Source: Hydromonas sp. (GTDB lineage: Bacteria > Pseudomonadota > Gammaproteobacteria > Burkholderiales > Burkholderiaceae). From it: a stretch of 64,000 nt of DNA. Every line of letters begins with the position of its first letter. The first letter of the stretch is position 1. Of the stretch, positions 11,951 to 21,420 are shown in pieces. The position numbers were made by a program, and so were the translations under genes. Location: NCBI GenBank assembly GCA_017495165.1, contig JAFEII010000016.1:154396-218395 (forward strand), in the 5' to 3' direction. The notes under the pieces were generated by a model that searched no databases, had not been told where the DNA came from, and saw only the letters and a list, made by a program, of their open reading frames with translations.

Positions 11951-11980
11951 TTGTTTGAGCATCCGGATTGAACGTATAAT
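11951..11980 (+). promoter_or_regulatory. probable promoter for bolA-murA
   Basis: A perfect -10 TATAAT at 11975-11980 is preceded at 18 bases by TTGTTT (11951-11956). It sits directly after the mla terminator and 86 bases before bolA. Confidence 0.55.
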
Positions 11981-12066
11981 TCAGCGTTCTGGGCGCGCAT
12001 AAATAATTGCTTTGGGCGGTTGTTGCGCAGCGATAAAATTTTGAAATTTAACCACAAAGGCAAGTC

Positions 12067-12318
12067 ATGAGCCAACCCACACCTGAACAAGTTCAACAAT
12101 ACATCACCAGCGGCATGGCTTGCGAGTACATTGCCGTTGAGGGCGACGGCCAGCATTTTTACGCCACCATTGTGGCAAGTAGTTTTGATGGCTTAAATAC
12201 GTTGGCTCGGCAGCGCGTAGTTTATGCTGTTTTGGGCGAACGCATGGTGTCTGAAATCCATGCACTGTCGATGAAAACCCACACGCCGCAAGAATGGGCA
12301 CAAAAAGCGGCGCAATAA
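12067..12318 (+). CDS. BolA/IbaG-family protein
   Basis: This 83-residue protein has the BolA fold features: EGDGQHFYATIVASSFDGLNTLARQRVVYAVLGERM and a final HALSMKTHTPQEW. It resembles IbaG (YrbA), which lies between mla genes and murA in many proteobacteria, as here. The family binds monothiol glutaredoxins and Fe-S clusters and affects the envelope stress response. The invariant His of the ALSMKT segment region is present. Confidence 0.88.
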   Translation: MSQPTPEQVQQYITSGMACEYIAVEGDGQHFYATIVASSFDGLNTLARQRVVYAVLGERMVSEIHALSMKTHTPQEWAQKAAQ

Positions 12319-12364
12319 TTCGCGCAACCAATTGGTGCAACCACATTAAAAAGAGAGATTCAAC

Positions 12365-13666
12365 ATGGAACAGTTAAAAATTATCGGCGGTGGCGGCACG
12401 ACGCGTCTGAATGGCAGCATTCGCATTGGCGGCGCCAAAAACGCGGCGTTGCCAATTATGTGTGCCACATTGCTTACGGGCGATGCGGTGCAGTTGCGCA
12501 ACGTACCATCTTTGCGCGACATCAATACGACATCAAAGCTTTTGCGCGAATTGGGCGTATCGGTTTCTGAGCTTGAACATGACAAAGTCACAATTCAAGC
12601 CTACGGCACGATTAGCACCAAAGCGACTTACGATTTGGTCAAAACCATGCGGGCGTCGATTTTGGTGTTGGGGCCTTTGTTGGCGCGCTTTGGCGAGGCT
12701 TGGGTGAGCTTGCCCGGTGGTTGCGCGATTGGTGCGCGCCCTGTTGATCAGCACATCAAAGGCTTGCAGGCGATGGGCGCAGAAATCACGATTGAACACG
12801 GCTACATTCACGCCAAAGCCCCAGCGGGCGGGCGCTTAATTGGCGCGCACATTGTGACCGAAATGATTACCGTCACTGGCACCGAAAATTTACTCATGGC
12901 GGCAACGTTGGCCTCGGGGACAACCATCATCGAAAACGCCGCCTGCGAGCCTGAAGTCACTGATTTGGCCAAAATGCTCATCAGCATGGGCGCGAAAATT
13001 GAAGGTTTGGGCACAAGCCGCTTGGTGATTGAGGGCGTGGAACAATTGCACGGCACAACCCACACGGTGGTGTCTGATCGGATTGAAGCGGGCACATTTT
13101 TGTGCGCCGTGGCGGCAACGGGCGGCGATGTGACCTTGACCCATGTTGACCCAACGATTATGGGCGCGGTGTTGGACAAGCTGCGTGAAATGGGTTTGCA
13201 AATGGAGCTTACTGATACAACCATTCGCGCGGTCATGACTGGCCAGCCCAAACCAGTGAGCTTTAAAACCACCGAATACCCAGGTTTCCCCACCGACATG
13301 CAGGCGCAGTTTATGGCGGTGAATGCCGTGGCATCAGGCGCATCACGCGTTACCGAAACCATTTTTGAAAACCGCTTCATGCACGTACAAGAAATGAACC
13401 GTTTGGGCGCAAGCATCGTGGTGGACGGTAACACGGCATCTACCGAAGGCGTATTGCCCGAAACCTTATCAGGCGCAATGGTCATGGCAACTGACTTGCG
13501 TGCCTCTGCCAGCTTGGTGATTTTGGGCATGGTCGCAGGCGGCACAACCATTGTTGACCGCATTTACCACCTTGACCGTGGTTATCAGCGCATGGAAGAA
13601 AAGCTCACCGCCGTTGGCGCAACCATTACCCGCGTCCAAGGTTTGTCCGAAGACGAAGTGCTTTAA
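12365..13666 (+). CDS. murA: UDP-N-acetylglucosamine 1-carboxyvinyltransferase
   Basis: This 433-residue enzyme adds enolpyruvate from PEP to UDP-GlcNAc, the first committed step of peptidoglycan synthesis. The catalytic cysteine of the fosfomycin-binding loop is at residue 120 ([15 protein letters not shown]). The substrate-binding Lys25-Asn26 lies in [10 protein letters not shown]. Cys rather than Asp at position 120 predicts normal fosfomycin sensitivity of the enzyme. It is 46 bases after bolA and 26 before yjdM. Confidence 0.97.
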   Translation: MEQLKIIGGGGTTRLNGSIRIGGAKNAALPIMCATLLTGDAVQLRNVPSLRDINTTSKLLRELGVSVSELEHDKVTIQAYGTISTKATYDLVKTMRASILVLGPLLARFGEAWVSLPGGCAIGARPVDQHIKGLQAMGAEITIEHGYIHAKAPAGGRLIGAHIVTEMITVTGTENLLMAATLASGTTIIENAACEPEVTDLAKMLISMGAKIEGLGTSRLVIEGVEQLHGTTHTVVSDRIEAGTFLCAVAATGGDVTLTHVDPTIMGAVLDKLREMGLQMELTDTTIRAVMTGQPKPVSFKTTEYPGFPTDMQAQFMAVNAVASGASRVTETIFENRFMHVQEMNRLGASIVVDGNTASTEGVLPETLSGAMVMATDLRASASLVILGMVAGGTTIVDRIYHLDRGYQRMEEKLTAVGATITRVQGLSEDEVL

Positions 13667-13692
13667 TTAAAAATTCACATTTACTAAAAAAC

Positions 13693-14031
13693 ATGACAAC
13701 TTTACCCAACTGCCCACAATGCGGCGAACCCAATACCTATCCTGACGGCGACATGATTGTGTGCGCCGATTGCGGCCACGAGTTTTCCGCCAGCGCCGCC
13801 GTTGACGCATCTGACGAAGCCCGCGTGGTCAAAGACAGCAACGGCAACGTACTGGTAGATGGCGACTCTGTGATTGTGATTAAAGACCTCAAAGTCAAAG
13901 GCTCATCCATCGTGGTCAAAAAAGGCACGAAAGTCAAAGGCATCCGCATCGTAGAAGGCGACCATGACATTGACTGCAAAGTAGACGGCGTGGCCATGTC
14001 GCTCAAATCTGAGTTCCTCAAAAAAGCCTAA
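13693..14031 (+). CDS. yjdM: YjdM/PhnA-family zinc-ribbon protein
   Basis: This 112-residue protein has an N-terminal zinc ribbon, CPQCGEPNTYPDGDMIVCADCGHEF in outline (four Cys in CxxC pairs), and a C-terminal beta-rich PhnA domain with DSNGNVLVDGDSV, KDLKVKGSS and KVKGIRIV. It is the family once named alkylphosphonate uptake PhnA; the real role is unclear. It is inserted between murA and hisG with only 26 bases after murA. Confidence 0.9.
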   Translation: MTTLPNCPQCGEPNTYPDGDMIVCADCGHEFSASAAVDASDEARVVKDSNGNVLVDGDSVIVIKDLKVKGSSIVVKKGTKVKGIRIVEGDHDIDCKVDGVAMSLKSEFLKKA

Positions 14032-14067
14032 TCGGTCTCTTTTACGCCCCGCGCCATGCGGCTTCAC

Positions 14068-14089
14068 GTAGGGTGGGCAATGCCCACCG
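14068..14089. repeat. REP-like palindrome, family A (single copy)
   Basis: The imperfect palindrome GTAGGGTGGGCAATGCCCACC lies between yjdM and hisG. The same unit occurs as inverted pairs at 23018-23081 and 61593-61666, with a variant at 58190-58266. A degenerate second arm may lie at 14110-14127, so an in-frame ATG at 14108 is repeat-derived and is not the hisG start. Confidence 0.75.
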
Positions 14090-14149
14090 CTTTTCAACCA
14101 AACCGCAATGGCGGGCAAAGCCCCACCAGCGGCAACCATAAAGCCATTC

Positions 14150-14785
14150 ATGCTCACACTCGCATTATCCAAAGGCCGCATCTTCACTGAAACCTTGCCC
14201 ATGCTCCGCGCCGCCGGCATTGAAGTGCTCGAAGACCCAGAAGCCTCACGCAAACTGATTTTACCCACCAACGACGCAGGCCTGCGCGTCATCATTGTGC
14301 GCGCCTCCGACGTGCCCACCTACGTGCGTTACGGCGCGGCAGATTTTGGCGTGTCAGGCAAAGACAGCCTGCTCGAATCAGGCTATGAAGGCTTATACAG
14401 CCCGATTGACCTCCAAATCGCCAAATGTCGCATGTCGGTTGCGGTACAAAACGGCTTTGATTACGACGGCGCAGTGCGCAGCGGCGCGCGCATCCGCGTG
14501 GTCACCAAATATGTCGAAACCGCCAAACAGCATTTTGCTGCCAAAGGCATGCACGTCGATTTAATCAAACTGTACGGCTCAATGGAACTCGGGCCATTGG
14601 TTGGCTTGGGCGACGCAATTGTTGACCTTGTCAGCACAGGCGGCACACTGCGCGCGAATAACTTAGTTGAAGTTGAGCATATTTGCGACATTTCATCGCG
14701 CTTGATTGTGAATCAGGCGTCATTGAAACTGAAAGCGGCGCGGTTAAGGCCGATATTGGCGGCGTTTGAGGCGGCGGTGGGTTGA
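14150..14785 (+). CDS. hisG: ATP phosphoribosyltransferase, short form
   Basis: This 211-residue enzyme couples ATP and PRPP in the first step of histidine synthesis. It starts [15 protein letters not shown]. It has the domain segments [10 protein letters not shown] and the PRPP loop [18 protein letters not shown]. The length is that of the short HisG, which lacks the C-terminal regulatory domain and needs HisZ as partner; no hisZ is seen in this window. Its TGA stop directly abuts the ATG of the next, unrelated gene. Confidence 0.95.
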   Translation: MLTLALSKGRIFTETLPMLRAAGIEVLEDPEASRKLILPTNDAGLRVIIVRASDVPTYVRYGAADFGVSGKDSLLESGYEGLYSPIDLQIAKCRMSVAVQNGFDYDGAVRSGARIRVVTKYVETAKQHFAAKGMHVDLIKLYGSMELGPLVGLGDAIVDLVSTGGTLRANNLVEVEHICDISSRLIVNQASLKLKAARLRPILAAFEAAVG

Positions 14786-15313
14786 ATGGCTGTCCAGTTA
14801 AAGATTTTAGTTCAGAATAAGTATGAAGCTACAGAAGAGTTTCGCACGGTAAATGAAGTTGCGCAAAGATTGCATCAACATTTGTGTGAGCCTCAAGTAC
14901 TCACTTTGTTGGCTGAGGCCAATCAGCCTGGAAGTAGCAGCTCGGCAGTGCAAAATGTTTTTTTAGAGGAAGCACAGGAGCTTGGTTTTTTAAGTGAAAA
15001 AAAAGGCTTGTTTGGGAAGTATGCAACGAGTGGTCTGCGGCCAGATTATTATCTTAAAATAGGTAAAGTCGGTGTCTTGCTTGAGGTTGAGCGAGGTAAA
15101 ACGATTATGAATAATATGGATTTGTTGGATTTGTGGAAATGTCATATTTGTGCGGAGGCCAATTATTTGTTTTTGATGGTTCCTTTGCAGTTGAAGCATA
15201 ATAAGGACGCAAAACCATATAACACGTTCAACATGGTGGTAAACCGAATGAGTCCTTTTTTTGAGCAAGAAAACCATACCAACGTTCGAGCTTTGTTTAT
15301 TTTTGGATATTAA
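14786..15313 (+). CDS. putative PD-(D/E)XK-fold nuclease-like protein, accessory
   Basis: I do not recognise a named family for this 175-residue protein. Residues 86-102 read PD (86-87), then about 12 residues, then LLEVERGKT with Glu100 and Glu102. A PD...ExE arrangement like this is found in some restriction endonucleases, where Glu replaces the usual Lys. After it comes MDLLDLWKCHICAEANYLFLMVP. It has no signal peptide or membrane segment. It begins at the base after hisG and is clearly more A+T-rich than its his neighbours, which suggests horizontal acquisition. Nuclease activity is inference. Confidence 0.6.
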   Translation: MAVQLKILVQNKYEATEEFRTVNEVAQRLHQHLCEPQVLTLLAEANQPGSSSSAVQNVFLEEAQELGFLSEKKGLFGKYATSGLRPDYYLKIGKVGVLLEVERGKTIMNNMDLLDLWKCHICAEANYLFLMVPLQLKHNKDAKPYNTFNMVVNRMSPFFEQENHTNVRALFIFGY

Positions 15314-15331
15314 GCCATACCCCGCATAAAT

Positions 15332-15425
15332 CGTAGCCTGCCCTGAGCCGCAGGCGAAGCGCAGGTTTATGGCTGCATGATGCCGCACAAAACCCCGCGA
15401 TTCGCTGCGCTCATGGCGGGCTACG
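15332..15425. repeat. REP-like inverted pair, family B
   Basis: Two related units in opposite orientation (15332-15365, starting CGTAGCCTGCCCTGAGC, and 15393-15425, ending GCTCATGGCGGGCTACG) form a BIME-like element. The same family recurs at 43267-43351. It fills the gap between the PD-(D/E)XK-like gene and the GST gene. Confidence 0.72.
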
Positions 15426-15466
15426 CGAGTTTTTAAATAACGGATTTTTTATATCAACTAAAAACC

Positions 15467-16126
15467 ATGATCAAACTCCACTACTCGCCCACCGATGCCT
15501 CCATGACGCCGCACATTATTTTAGAGGCGCTTGGTTTGCCGTTTGAGCTGGTTTTGGTGGACAGAAGCATCAACGCGCAAAAGTCCGCTCAATACTTGGC
15601 TTTAAACCCGAACGGCACAATTCCAACGTTGCAGCATGGTGAGTTGGTTTTGTTTGAAACGGCAGCGATTGCGTGTTATTTGGCCGAGTTGCAGCCCGAA
15701 GCGGGCTTGATTCCGCCCGCCAATACGCCCGAGCGCGGTGCGTTTTATACATGGATGTTTTGGTTGGCCAATACGTTTCATGCCGCGTTGATGCCGTATT
15801 TTTACCCTGAGCGTTGGCTGGATGCTGGCAATGACGCGGGCGCGGCGCAGGTGAAAATGCATGCGCAACAGCGCATTAAGCCTTTGTTGCAAATTTTGGA
15901 TGATGCGCTGGCGCAAGGTGGGCGCGACTATTTGCTGGGCGAGCATTTGAGTGTGGCGGATGTGTATGCGTTTATGTTGTGTCGCTGGACGCGCAACTTT
16001 GCGGGCGATGCGTGCGCACCAGCGCGTGATTGGCCGCACATTCGGCCGTATTTGGAGCGCATTTTGGCGCTGCCTGCGGTGCAGCGGGTGTATGCGACTG
16101 AGCGGATTGAGGCGCCTTTTATTTAA
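15467..16126 (+). CDS. glutathione S-transferase family protein
   Basis: This 219-residue protein has an N-terminal thioredoxin-like domain (LHYSPTDASMTPHIILEALGLPFEL, then NPNGTIPTLQHGELVLFETAAIACYLAE with the cis-Pro and glutathione-binding Glu-Thr). An all-helical C-terminal domain (LLGEHLSVADVYAFML) follows. Substrate is unknown. It lies between hisG and hisD, separated by repeats and gaps, so it is probably its own unit. Confidence 0.88.
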   Translation: MIKLHYSPTDASMTPHIILEALGLPFELVLVDRSINAQKSAQYLALNPNGTIPTLQHGELVLFETAAIACYLAELQPEAGLIPPANTPERGAFYTWMFWLANTFHAALMPYFYPERWLDAGNDAGAAQVKMHAQQRIKPLLQILDDALAQGGRDYLLGEHLSVADVYAFMLCRWTRNFAGDACAPARDWPHIRPYLERILALPAVQRVYATERIEAPFI

Positions 16127-16314
16127 CGTGGTTGCGCGTGCGTTTGAACCCAGTTGAGATGCAGACTGAAATTGCCAATGCATTTACTTGACTAACGAGC
16201 GGATAAATAAGCGGCGGCTGATGCTTAAAAATTCATCGCATGTTTTAATATTAATTTTTACCCAACTAAATGCGCGCCGTCGCGCGAATCTAACCTAGAG
16301 CGAATAATAAAATT

Positions 16315-17628
16315 ATGAACCCAATCAACATGCCCACCCTAAAAACCACCGATGCTGATTTTAATCAGCAACTCCAAACCCGCCTTGCGTTTGATGACTC
16401 AACCGATGCGGGGATTCAATCGGCGGTGACCGATATTATCGCAGCGGTGCGCGCACGCGGTGACGCGGCGGTGGTTGAATACACCAACCGTTTTGACCGC
16501 ATTCAAGCGGGTTCAATGGCAGATTTAACCTTAACCCAAGCCGATTTAAAAGCCGCATTCGATGGTTTGGACGATGTGCAAAAAACCGCGTTACAAGCCG
16601 CTGCTGCGCGGGTCAAAACGTACCATGAGGCGCAAAACGCGTCGTGCGGCAATTCGTGGCAATACACCGAAGCCGACGGCACGGTGTTGGGGCAAACCGT
16701 TACGCCGCTTGACCGCGTGGGGATTTATGTGCCGGGCGGCAAGGCGGCGTATCCGTCCAGCGTACTGATGAATGCGATTCCCGCGCATGTGGCGGGCGTG
16801 GCGCAAATCATTATGGTTGTGCCCACGCCTGACGGCGTGCGCAACCCGCTCGTGCTTGCGGCGGCGTATATTGCAGGCGTGACGCAAGTGTTCACTATCG
16901 GCGGCGCACAAGCCGTGGCGGCGTTGGCGTATGGCACGGACAGTGTCACCAAAGTTGATAAAATCGTCGGGCCCGGCAACGCGTTTGTGGCCGAAGCCAA
17001 GCGGCGTGTGTTTGGGCAAGTTGGGATTGACATGATTGCGGGCCCGTCCGAGATTCTCATCATCGCTGACGGCACAACCGACCCTGATTGGGTGGCGATG
17101 GATTTGTTTTCCCAAGCCGAACACGACGAATTGGCGCAGTCGATTTTGCTTTGCCCAGATGCGGCTTACATTGGCGCGGTACAAGCGTCGATTGACCGCT
17201 TAATTTTTGAGATGCCCCGCGCAGACGTGATTCGCACCTCATTACAAAACCGTGGCGCACTGATTTTGACCCGCGACATGCACGAGGCGTGCGCCATTGC
17301 CAACACCATCGCGCCCGAACACCTCGAAATTTCTGCCCTAAACCCTGAAATGTGGGCAAAACAAATCCGCCACGCAGGCGCGATTTTTATGGGCGCTTAC
17401 ACCTCAGAATCTTTGGGCGACTACTGCGCAGGCCCGAATCACGTGCTGCCCACCAGCGGCACCGCACGTTTTTCATCGCCGCTGGGCGTGTATGATTTTC
17501 AAAAACGCTCGTCCATCATTCATGTGAGCGAGGCTGGTGCGCAAACATTGGGGCAAATTGCAGCCACTCTGGCGCACGGTGAAGGCTTGACCGCACATGC
17601 ACGCAGTGCTGAGATGCGGTTGAAGTGA
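16315..17628 (+). CDS. hisD: histidinol dehydrogenase
   Basis: This 437-residue enzyme performs the last two oxidations, histidinol to histidine, using NAD and zinc. Characteristic segments are [48 protein letters not shown] and the catalytic IAPEHLEI. The start ATG at 16315 is followed by another at 16330; either is possible. A 188-base gap with no clear gene separates it from the GST gene. Confidence 0.97.
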   Translation: MNPINMPTLKTTDADFNQQLQTRLAFDDSTDAGIQSAVTDIIAAVRARGDAAVVEYTNRFDRIQAGSMADLTLTQADLKAAFDGLDDVQKTALQAAAARVKTYHEAQNASCGNSWQYTEADGTVLGQTVTPLDRVGIYVPGGKAAYPSSVLMNAIPAHVAGVAQIIMVVPTPDGVRNPLVLAAAYIAGVTQVFTIGGAQAVAALAYGTDSVTKVDKIVGPGNAFVAEAKRRVFGQVGIDMIAGPSEILIIADGTTDPDWVAMDLFSQAEHDELAQSILLCPDAAYIGAVQASIDRLIFEMPRADVIRTSLQNRGALILTRDMHEACAIANTIAPEHLEISALNPEMWAKQIRHAGAIFMGAYTSESLGDYCAGPNHVLPTSGTARFSSPLGVYDFQKRSSIIHVSEAGAQTLGQIAATLAHGEGLTAHARSAEMRLK

Positions 17629-17683
17629 TGGGCGTGGTTTATATTTTTAGCCAATGGCGTTGTAAAATTTAAGGGGAATAGTA

Positions 17684-18913
17684 ATGGCTCGAATTGAAGG
17701 CTTTCGTGTACAAAACTTTAAAGCATTAAAAGATGTTACTTTAGGTCGGTTGTCCAATCAAAAGGACATTGCATCACTGGGTGATATGACGGTTGTGATT
17801 GGTAAAAATGGTGTGGGTAAAAGCACATTATTTGATGCTTTTGGCTTTTTGGCGGACTGTTTGATTTTTGATGTTGAAACGGCTTGTGATATGAAGCAGC
17901 GCGGTGGCTTTGGTCGTTTGTGTTCTAAGGGTTGTGAGGGACCAATAAAGCTTGATGTTTATTATCGTGAGGGTGTTGGTGAGCGTCCAATTACTTATGA
18001 GTTGGAAATTAGTATGGATGACCATGGGAGACCGTTCGTATCTTCAGAAATGCTTCGACAGAGGCGTAAAGGTAGGTCGAACGGAAAGCCATATCCTTTT
18101 TTAAACTTGAAAAATGGTGTTGGCCGAGTTTGGGCTGGAATAGATACTCTATCTGAGTCTCTCGGAGGGGAAGAAGATAATACGAGTTCACCTATTGAAT
18201 TGACTGATTTGAGGCAGTTAGGGGTGGCTACTTTAGGTACATTGAAAGAACATCCAAGGATTAAGAAGTTCCGAGAGTTTTTAAAAGGTTGGTATTTATC
18301 TTATTTTACTCCAGATGCCGCTCGTTCTTTGCCTGCATCTGGGCCACAAAAACATTTGAATATTCATGGTGATAATCTTGGCAATGTCGTCCAATTTATG
18401 GAACGTGAATATAAAAAAAAGTTTCAAGACATTTTAGATGCCATTGCATTGAAAATTCCAAGTATTCAGTCGATTAGTACGGAGGAGACAGCTGATAAAC
18501 GCTTGCTGCTTAAATTTGATGATGGCTCGGCACAAGACCCCTTTTATGCACAGCAAATGTCAGATGGCACTTTAAAAGTATTTGCTTATTTATTGATGCT
18601 TGAAGATCCGTCTCCACCGCCATTTATTTGCATTGAAGAGCCTGAGAATGGTTTGTATCATAAGTTGTTGGATACATTGGTGCACGAGTTTCGTGAGCAC
18701 GCACAAAATAAAAAAGGTTCGCAAATTTTTGTGACGACCCACCAGCCCTATTTGGTCGATGGTTTAGCACCTGAAGAGGTTTGGATTTTGGAAAAGCAAT
18801 CTGATGGCTTCTCCAAGATAACGCGAGTGTCGGATATTCCCAATGTTAAAGAGTTGTATGAGCAGGAGTTGCCGCTCGGTGCGTTGTGGTACAGCGATTA
18901 TCTGGAGGGTTAA
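17684..18913 (+). CDS. ABC-type AAA ATPase of a putative defence pair (OLD/AAA_21-like)
   Basis: This 409-residue soluble ATPase begins RIEGFRVQNFKALKDVTL, typical of RecF/OLD-like ATPases. Walker A GKNGVGKST is at residues 40-48, an ABC-signature-like MSDGTLKV at 292-299, Walker B FICIEEPENGLY with Glu318/Glu319, and the switch histidine 353 in TTHQPYLVD. The long middle region (about 60-280) is the coiled/variable insert. A good AAGGGG site precedes the ATG. It is 55 bases after hisD and 2 bases before a DUF4276 gene. Such ATPase plus TOPRIM-like pairs are frequent in phage-defence systems (PARIS and AbiL-like architectures); the exact system is not identified. Confidence 0.8.
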   Translation: MARIEGFRVQNFKALKDVTLGRLSNQKDIASLGDMTVVIGKNGVGKSTLFDAFGFLADCLIFDVETACDMKQRGGFGRLCSKGCEGPIKLDVYYREGVGERPITYELEISMDDHGRPFVSSEMLRQRRKGRSNGKPYPFLNLKNGVGRVWAGIDTLSESLGGEEDNTSSPIELTDLRQLGVATLGTLKEHPRIKKFREFLKGWYLSYFTPDAARSLPASGPQKHLNIHGDNLGNVVQFMEREYKKKFQDILDAIALKIPSIQSISTEETADKRLLLKFDDGSAQDPFYAQQMSDGTLKVFAYLLMLEDPSPPPFICIEEPENGLYHKLLDTLVHEFREHAQNKKGSQIFVTTHQPYLVDGLAPEEVWILEKQSDGFSKITRVSDIPNVKELYEQELPLGALWYSDYLEG

Positions 18914-18915
18914 TC

Positions 18916-19548
18916 ATGCATATTGAATTTTTGGTTGAGGATGTATCAGGCAAAGTTTTTTTAAAGCACATATTGAAAAAGTTTAATGTGCAAAGTTATA
19001 AAATCTTAGCGTTTAAAGGCGTGGGTAGGCTGCCTAAAAAAAATAACTCTGTTCCTCCTCTGTCACAAAAAAGAGGTGGATTGTTGACGGATTTAAAAAA
19101 ATTTCTTGAGGGCTATGGAAACTCCTTAAATGACAGTGATGTGGTTTTTGTGGTTTTTGATTCTGATCAAAAAAATTTGGCTGCGCTTGAGTTCGAGTTA
19201 CAGCAGTTTTATAGTAGTTTGAATAAGCCCGCTAAGACTATATTTTCGTTGGCAACAGAAGAAATGGAGGCCTGGCTTTTGGGTGATTCCGATGCAATTA
19301 TGCAAGCGTATCCTAAAGCCAAGCTTCAAATTATTCAAACATACCAGCAAGATAGTATTTGTGGGACTTGGGAGGTGTTGGCAAGGGCCTTAAACCACAA
19401 GCCTGAAAGTTTAGATTGGCAGGCGTCAGGTAGATTGAAGTCCGAATGGGCGGATAAAATTACACCACTGATGGTGTTGGATAATAATGTTTCACCAAGT
19501 TTTATAAAGTTTAGAGATGAACTCTCTCGTATGGAGTCTTTAATATAA
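18916..19548 (+). CDS. DUF4276 (TOPRIM-like) partner of the ATPase
   Basis: This 210-residue protein matches the DUF4276 pattern: HIEFLVEDVSGKVFLKHIL with Glu8, the acidic pair Asp82/Asp84 in VVFDSDQ, and EEMEAWLLGD with Glu115-Glu118. These acidic residues are where an OLD-type TOPRIM nuclease would bind metal. A GGAGGG site sits in the end of the ATPase gene and the spacing is 2 bases, so both are co-translated. Its TAA stop shares one base with the hisC start (TAATG). Domain call is confident; defence role is inferred. Confidence 0.8.
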   Translation: MHIEFLVEDVSGKVFLKHILKKFNVQSYKILAFKGVGRLPKKNNSVPPLSQKRGGLLTDLKKFLEGYGNSLNDSDVVFVVFDSDQKNLAALEFELQQFYSSLNKPAKTIFSLATEEMEAWLLGDSDAIMQAYPKAKLQIIQTYQQDSICGTWEVLARALNHKPESLDWQASGRLKSEWADKITPLMVLDNNVSPSFIKFRDELSRMESLI

Positions 19549-20651
19549 TGGCTAACGAATTATCTTTGCTCAACAACATCCGCCCCGAAATCCGCGCGAT
19601 GTCCGCCTATCACGTCCCCGACGCAACTGGTTTCATCAAACTCGACGCGATGGAGAATCCATACGGGTTGCCGGATGATTTAAAAGCCCAACTCGCGCAA
19701 CGTTTGGCGGATGTGGCTCTTAACCGTTATCCTGTGCCGACCTACGATGCGTTGGCGCGGCGACTTCGTGATTATGCGCAGATTCCTGATGCGTTTGGTT
19801 TGATGTTGGGCAATGGCTCGGATGAGTTGATTCATTTGTTGTCGATGGCGATTTCCAAAAAAGGTGAGAAAGTCACGATTCTTGCGCCAAGTCCCAGTTT
19901 TGTGATGTATCGCATGTCGGCGTTGCTCAATCATGTGAATTATGTTGAGGTGGATTTGCGCCAAACCGAGCGCGATTTTCAACTCGATGTGCCTGCGATG
20001 GTGGCGGCGATTGCGTTGCATCGGCCTGCGTTGGTGTATTTGCCGTTTCCGAACAATCCGACGGGGGGCGAGTTTGCCCGCGCGGATATGTTGGCGGTGA
20101 TTGAGGCGGCGCGGCAGGTGGGCGCGTTGGCGGTGGTGGATGAGGCGTATCAGCCGTTTGCGAATCATACGTGGATGGGTGAGTTGGCGACGTTTGATAA
20201 TTTGCTGGTCATGCGCACGGTGTCCAAACTCGGTTTGGCGGGCGTGCGTTTGGGCTATATGGCGGGTCGCGCCGATTTGATGGACGAGTTGAACAAAGTT
20301 CGCCCACCATACAATATCAATGTGTTGACCGAGGCGGCGGTGGGCTTTGTGCTCGAACATGCGCACGTGCTTGAATCGCAAGCCGCGCAGATTCGCGCCA
20401 CGCGCGCGGTGTTGTTTGATGGTTTGAGCCGATTAAAAAATGTCACGCCATTTCAAAGCCATGCCAATTTTATTTGTGCGCGGTTCGAGGATGGCGACGC
20501 GACGTTTGAGGCGCTCAAGGCGCGTGGAATTTTGGTCAAAAATATGGGCAAAGCGCATCCGATGCTACATAATTGCTTGCGTTTGTCGGTGGGGACGGCT
20601 GAGGAAAATCACGCGTTGTTGACGGCTTTGGCGGCGACTGGTTTGCCGTAA
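19548..20651 (+). CDS. hisC: histidinol-phosphate aminotransferase
   Basis: This 367-residue fold-type I PLP enzyme makes histidinol phosphate. The PLP lysine is residue 227 (TVSKLGLAGVRLGY). The motif PNNPTGG (168-174) and VVDEAYQPF (197-204) are as in the family. The ATG overlaps the stop of the preceding DUF4276 gene by one base, so hisC translation now depends on a foreign-looking upstream gene. It is followed by a strong terminator. Confidence 0.97.
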   Translation: MANELSLLNNIRPEIRAMSAYHVPDATGFIKLDAMENPYGLPDDLKAQLAQRLADVALNRYPVPTYDALARRLRDYAQIPDAFGLMLGNGSDELIHLLSMAISKKGEKVTILAPSPSFVMYRMSALLNHVNYVEVDLRQTERDFQLDVPAMVAAIALHRPALVYLPFPNNPTGGEFARADMLAVIEAARQVGALAVVDEAYQPFANHTWMGELATFDNLLVMRTVSKLGLAGVRLGYMAGRADLMDELNKVRPPYNINVLTEAAVGFVLEHAHVLESQAAQIRATRAVLFDGLSRLKNVTPFQSHANFICARFEDGDATFEALKARGILVKNMGKAHPMLHNCLRLSVGTAEENHALLTALAATGLP

Positions 20652-20684
20652 ATTTGCCGTAAACGCAATGCCGTGTCAGTAAAA

Positions 20685-20725
20685 CCGATTAAAAAAACGA
20701 GCGCGCCGCTCGTTTTTTTAATCGG
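20685..20725 (+). terminator. terminator between hisC and hisB
   Basis: A 19-bp perfect inverted repeat (20685-20703 with 20707-20725) has the core AACGAGCG/CGCTCGTT, an A-run and a T-run. It can work in both directions. It splits the his cluster into two transcription units. Confidence 0.88.
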
Positions 20726-20820
20726 CGTGAGGTGCGACTCCTCGCGCAGCTCGATTTTGCCACGCTGATGTCTAAAATCCTTTAAAATGGCGGCTTCACA
20801 TTACTTGTACGGAATACCTC

Positions 20821-21417
20821 ATGAACCGCACCGCCAAAGTCACCCGCAATACCTCCGAAACCCAAGTCACGATTGCCCTTAATTTAGATGGCACGGGCAA
20901 GGCTGAGCTCAATTCTGGCGTACCTTTCCTTGATCACATGCTTGATCAGATTGCGCGCCATGGTTTGATTGATTTAAACGTGCAAGCGACTGGCGATACG
21001 CTGATTGATGACCATCACACGGTGGAGGATGTCGGTATTACGTTGGGACAGGCGGTTGCGCAAGCGATTGGTGATAAGCGCGGTTTGACGCGCTACGGTC
21101 ATTCTTACGTGCCGCTGGATGAGGCGCTGTCGCGCGTGGTGATTGATTTTTCGGGGCGGCCAGGGTTGGAGTTTCATGTGCCGTTTACCCGTGCACGCGT
21201 GGGCACGTTTGACTTGGATTTGTCGATTGAGTTTTTTCGTGGCTTTGTGAATCACGCGGGCGTGAGTTTGCATGTGGATAACTTACGCGGCTTAAATGCG
21301 CATCATCAAATCGAAACTGTGTTTAAAGCCTTTGGGCGCGCGTTGCGCATGGCGTTGGCGATTGACCCGCGCGCACCTGAGGCGATTGCGTCTACCAAGG
21401 GAAGTTTGGTCGGCTAA
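20821..21417 (+). CDS. hisB: imidazoleglycerol-phosphate dehydratase
   Basis: This 198-residue monofunctional IGPD dehydrates imidazoleglycerol phosphate. Metal-binding His clusters are visible as [21 protein letters not shown] and [14 protein letters not shown]. The fused phosphatase domain of enteric HisB is absent, as normal for beta-proteobacteria. It starts 169 bases after hisC behind a terminator, so it needs its own promoter. marC follows after 3 bases. Confidence 0.97.
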   Translation: MNRTAKVTRNTSETQVTIALNLDGTGKAELNSGVPFLDHMLDQIARHGLIDLNVQATGDTLIDDHHTVEDVGITLGQAVAQAIGDKRGLTRYGHSYVPLDEALSRVVIDFSGRPGLEFHVPFTRARVGTFDLDLSIEFFRGFVNHAGVSLHVDNLRGLNAHHQIETVFKAFGRALRMALAIDPRAPEAIASTKGSLVG

Positions 21418-21420
21418 TTT

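Noticed and set aside
12808..13563. 251-codon open frame on the - strand opposite murA
   Set aside because: It mirrors a well-conserved gene; no family resemblance, and long antisense frames are common with this codon usage.
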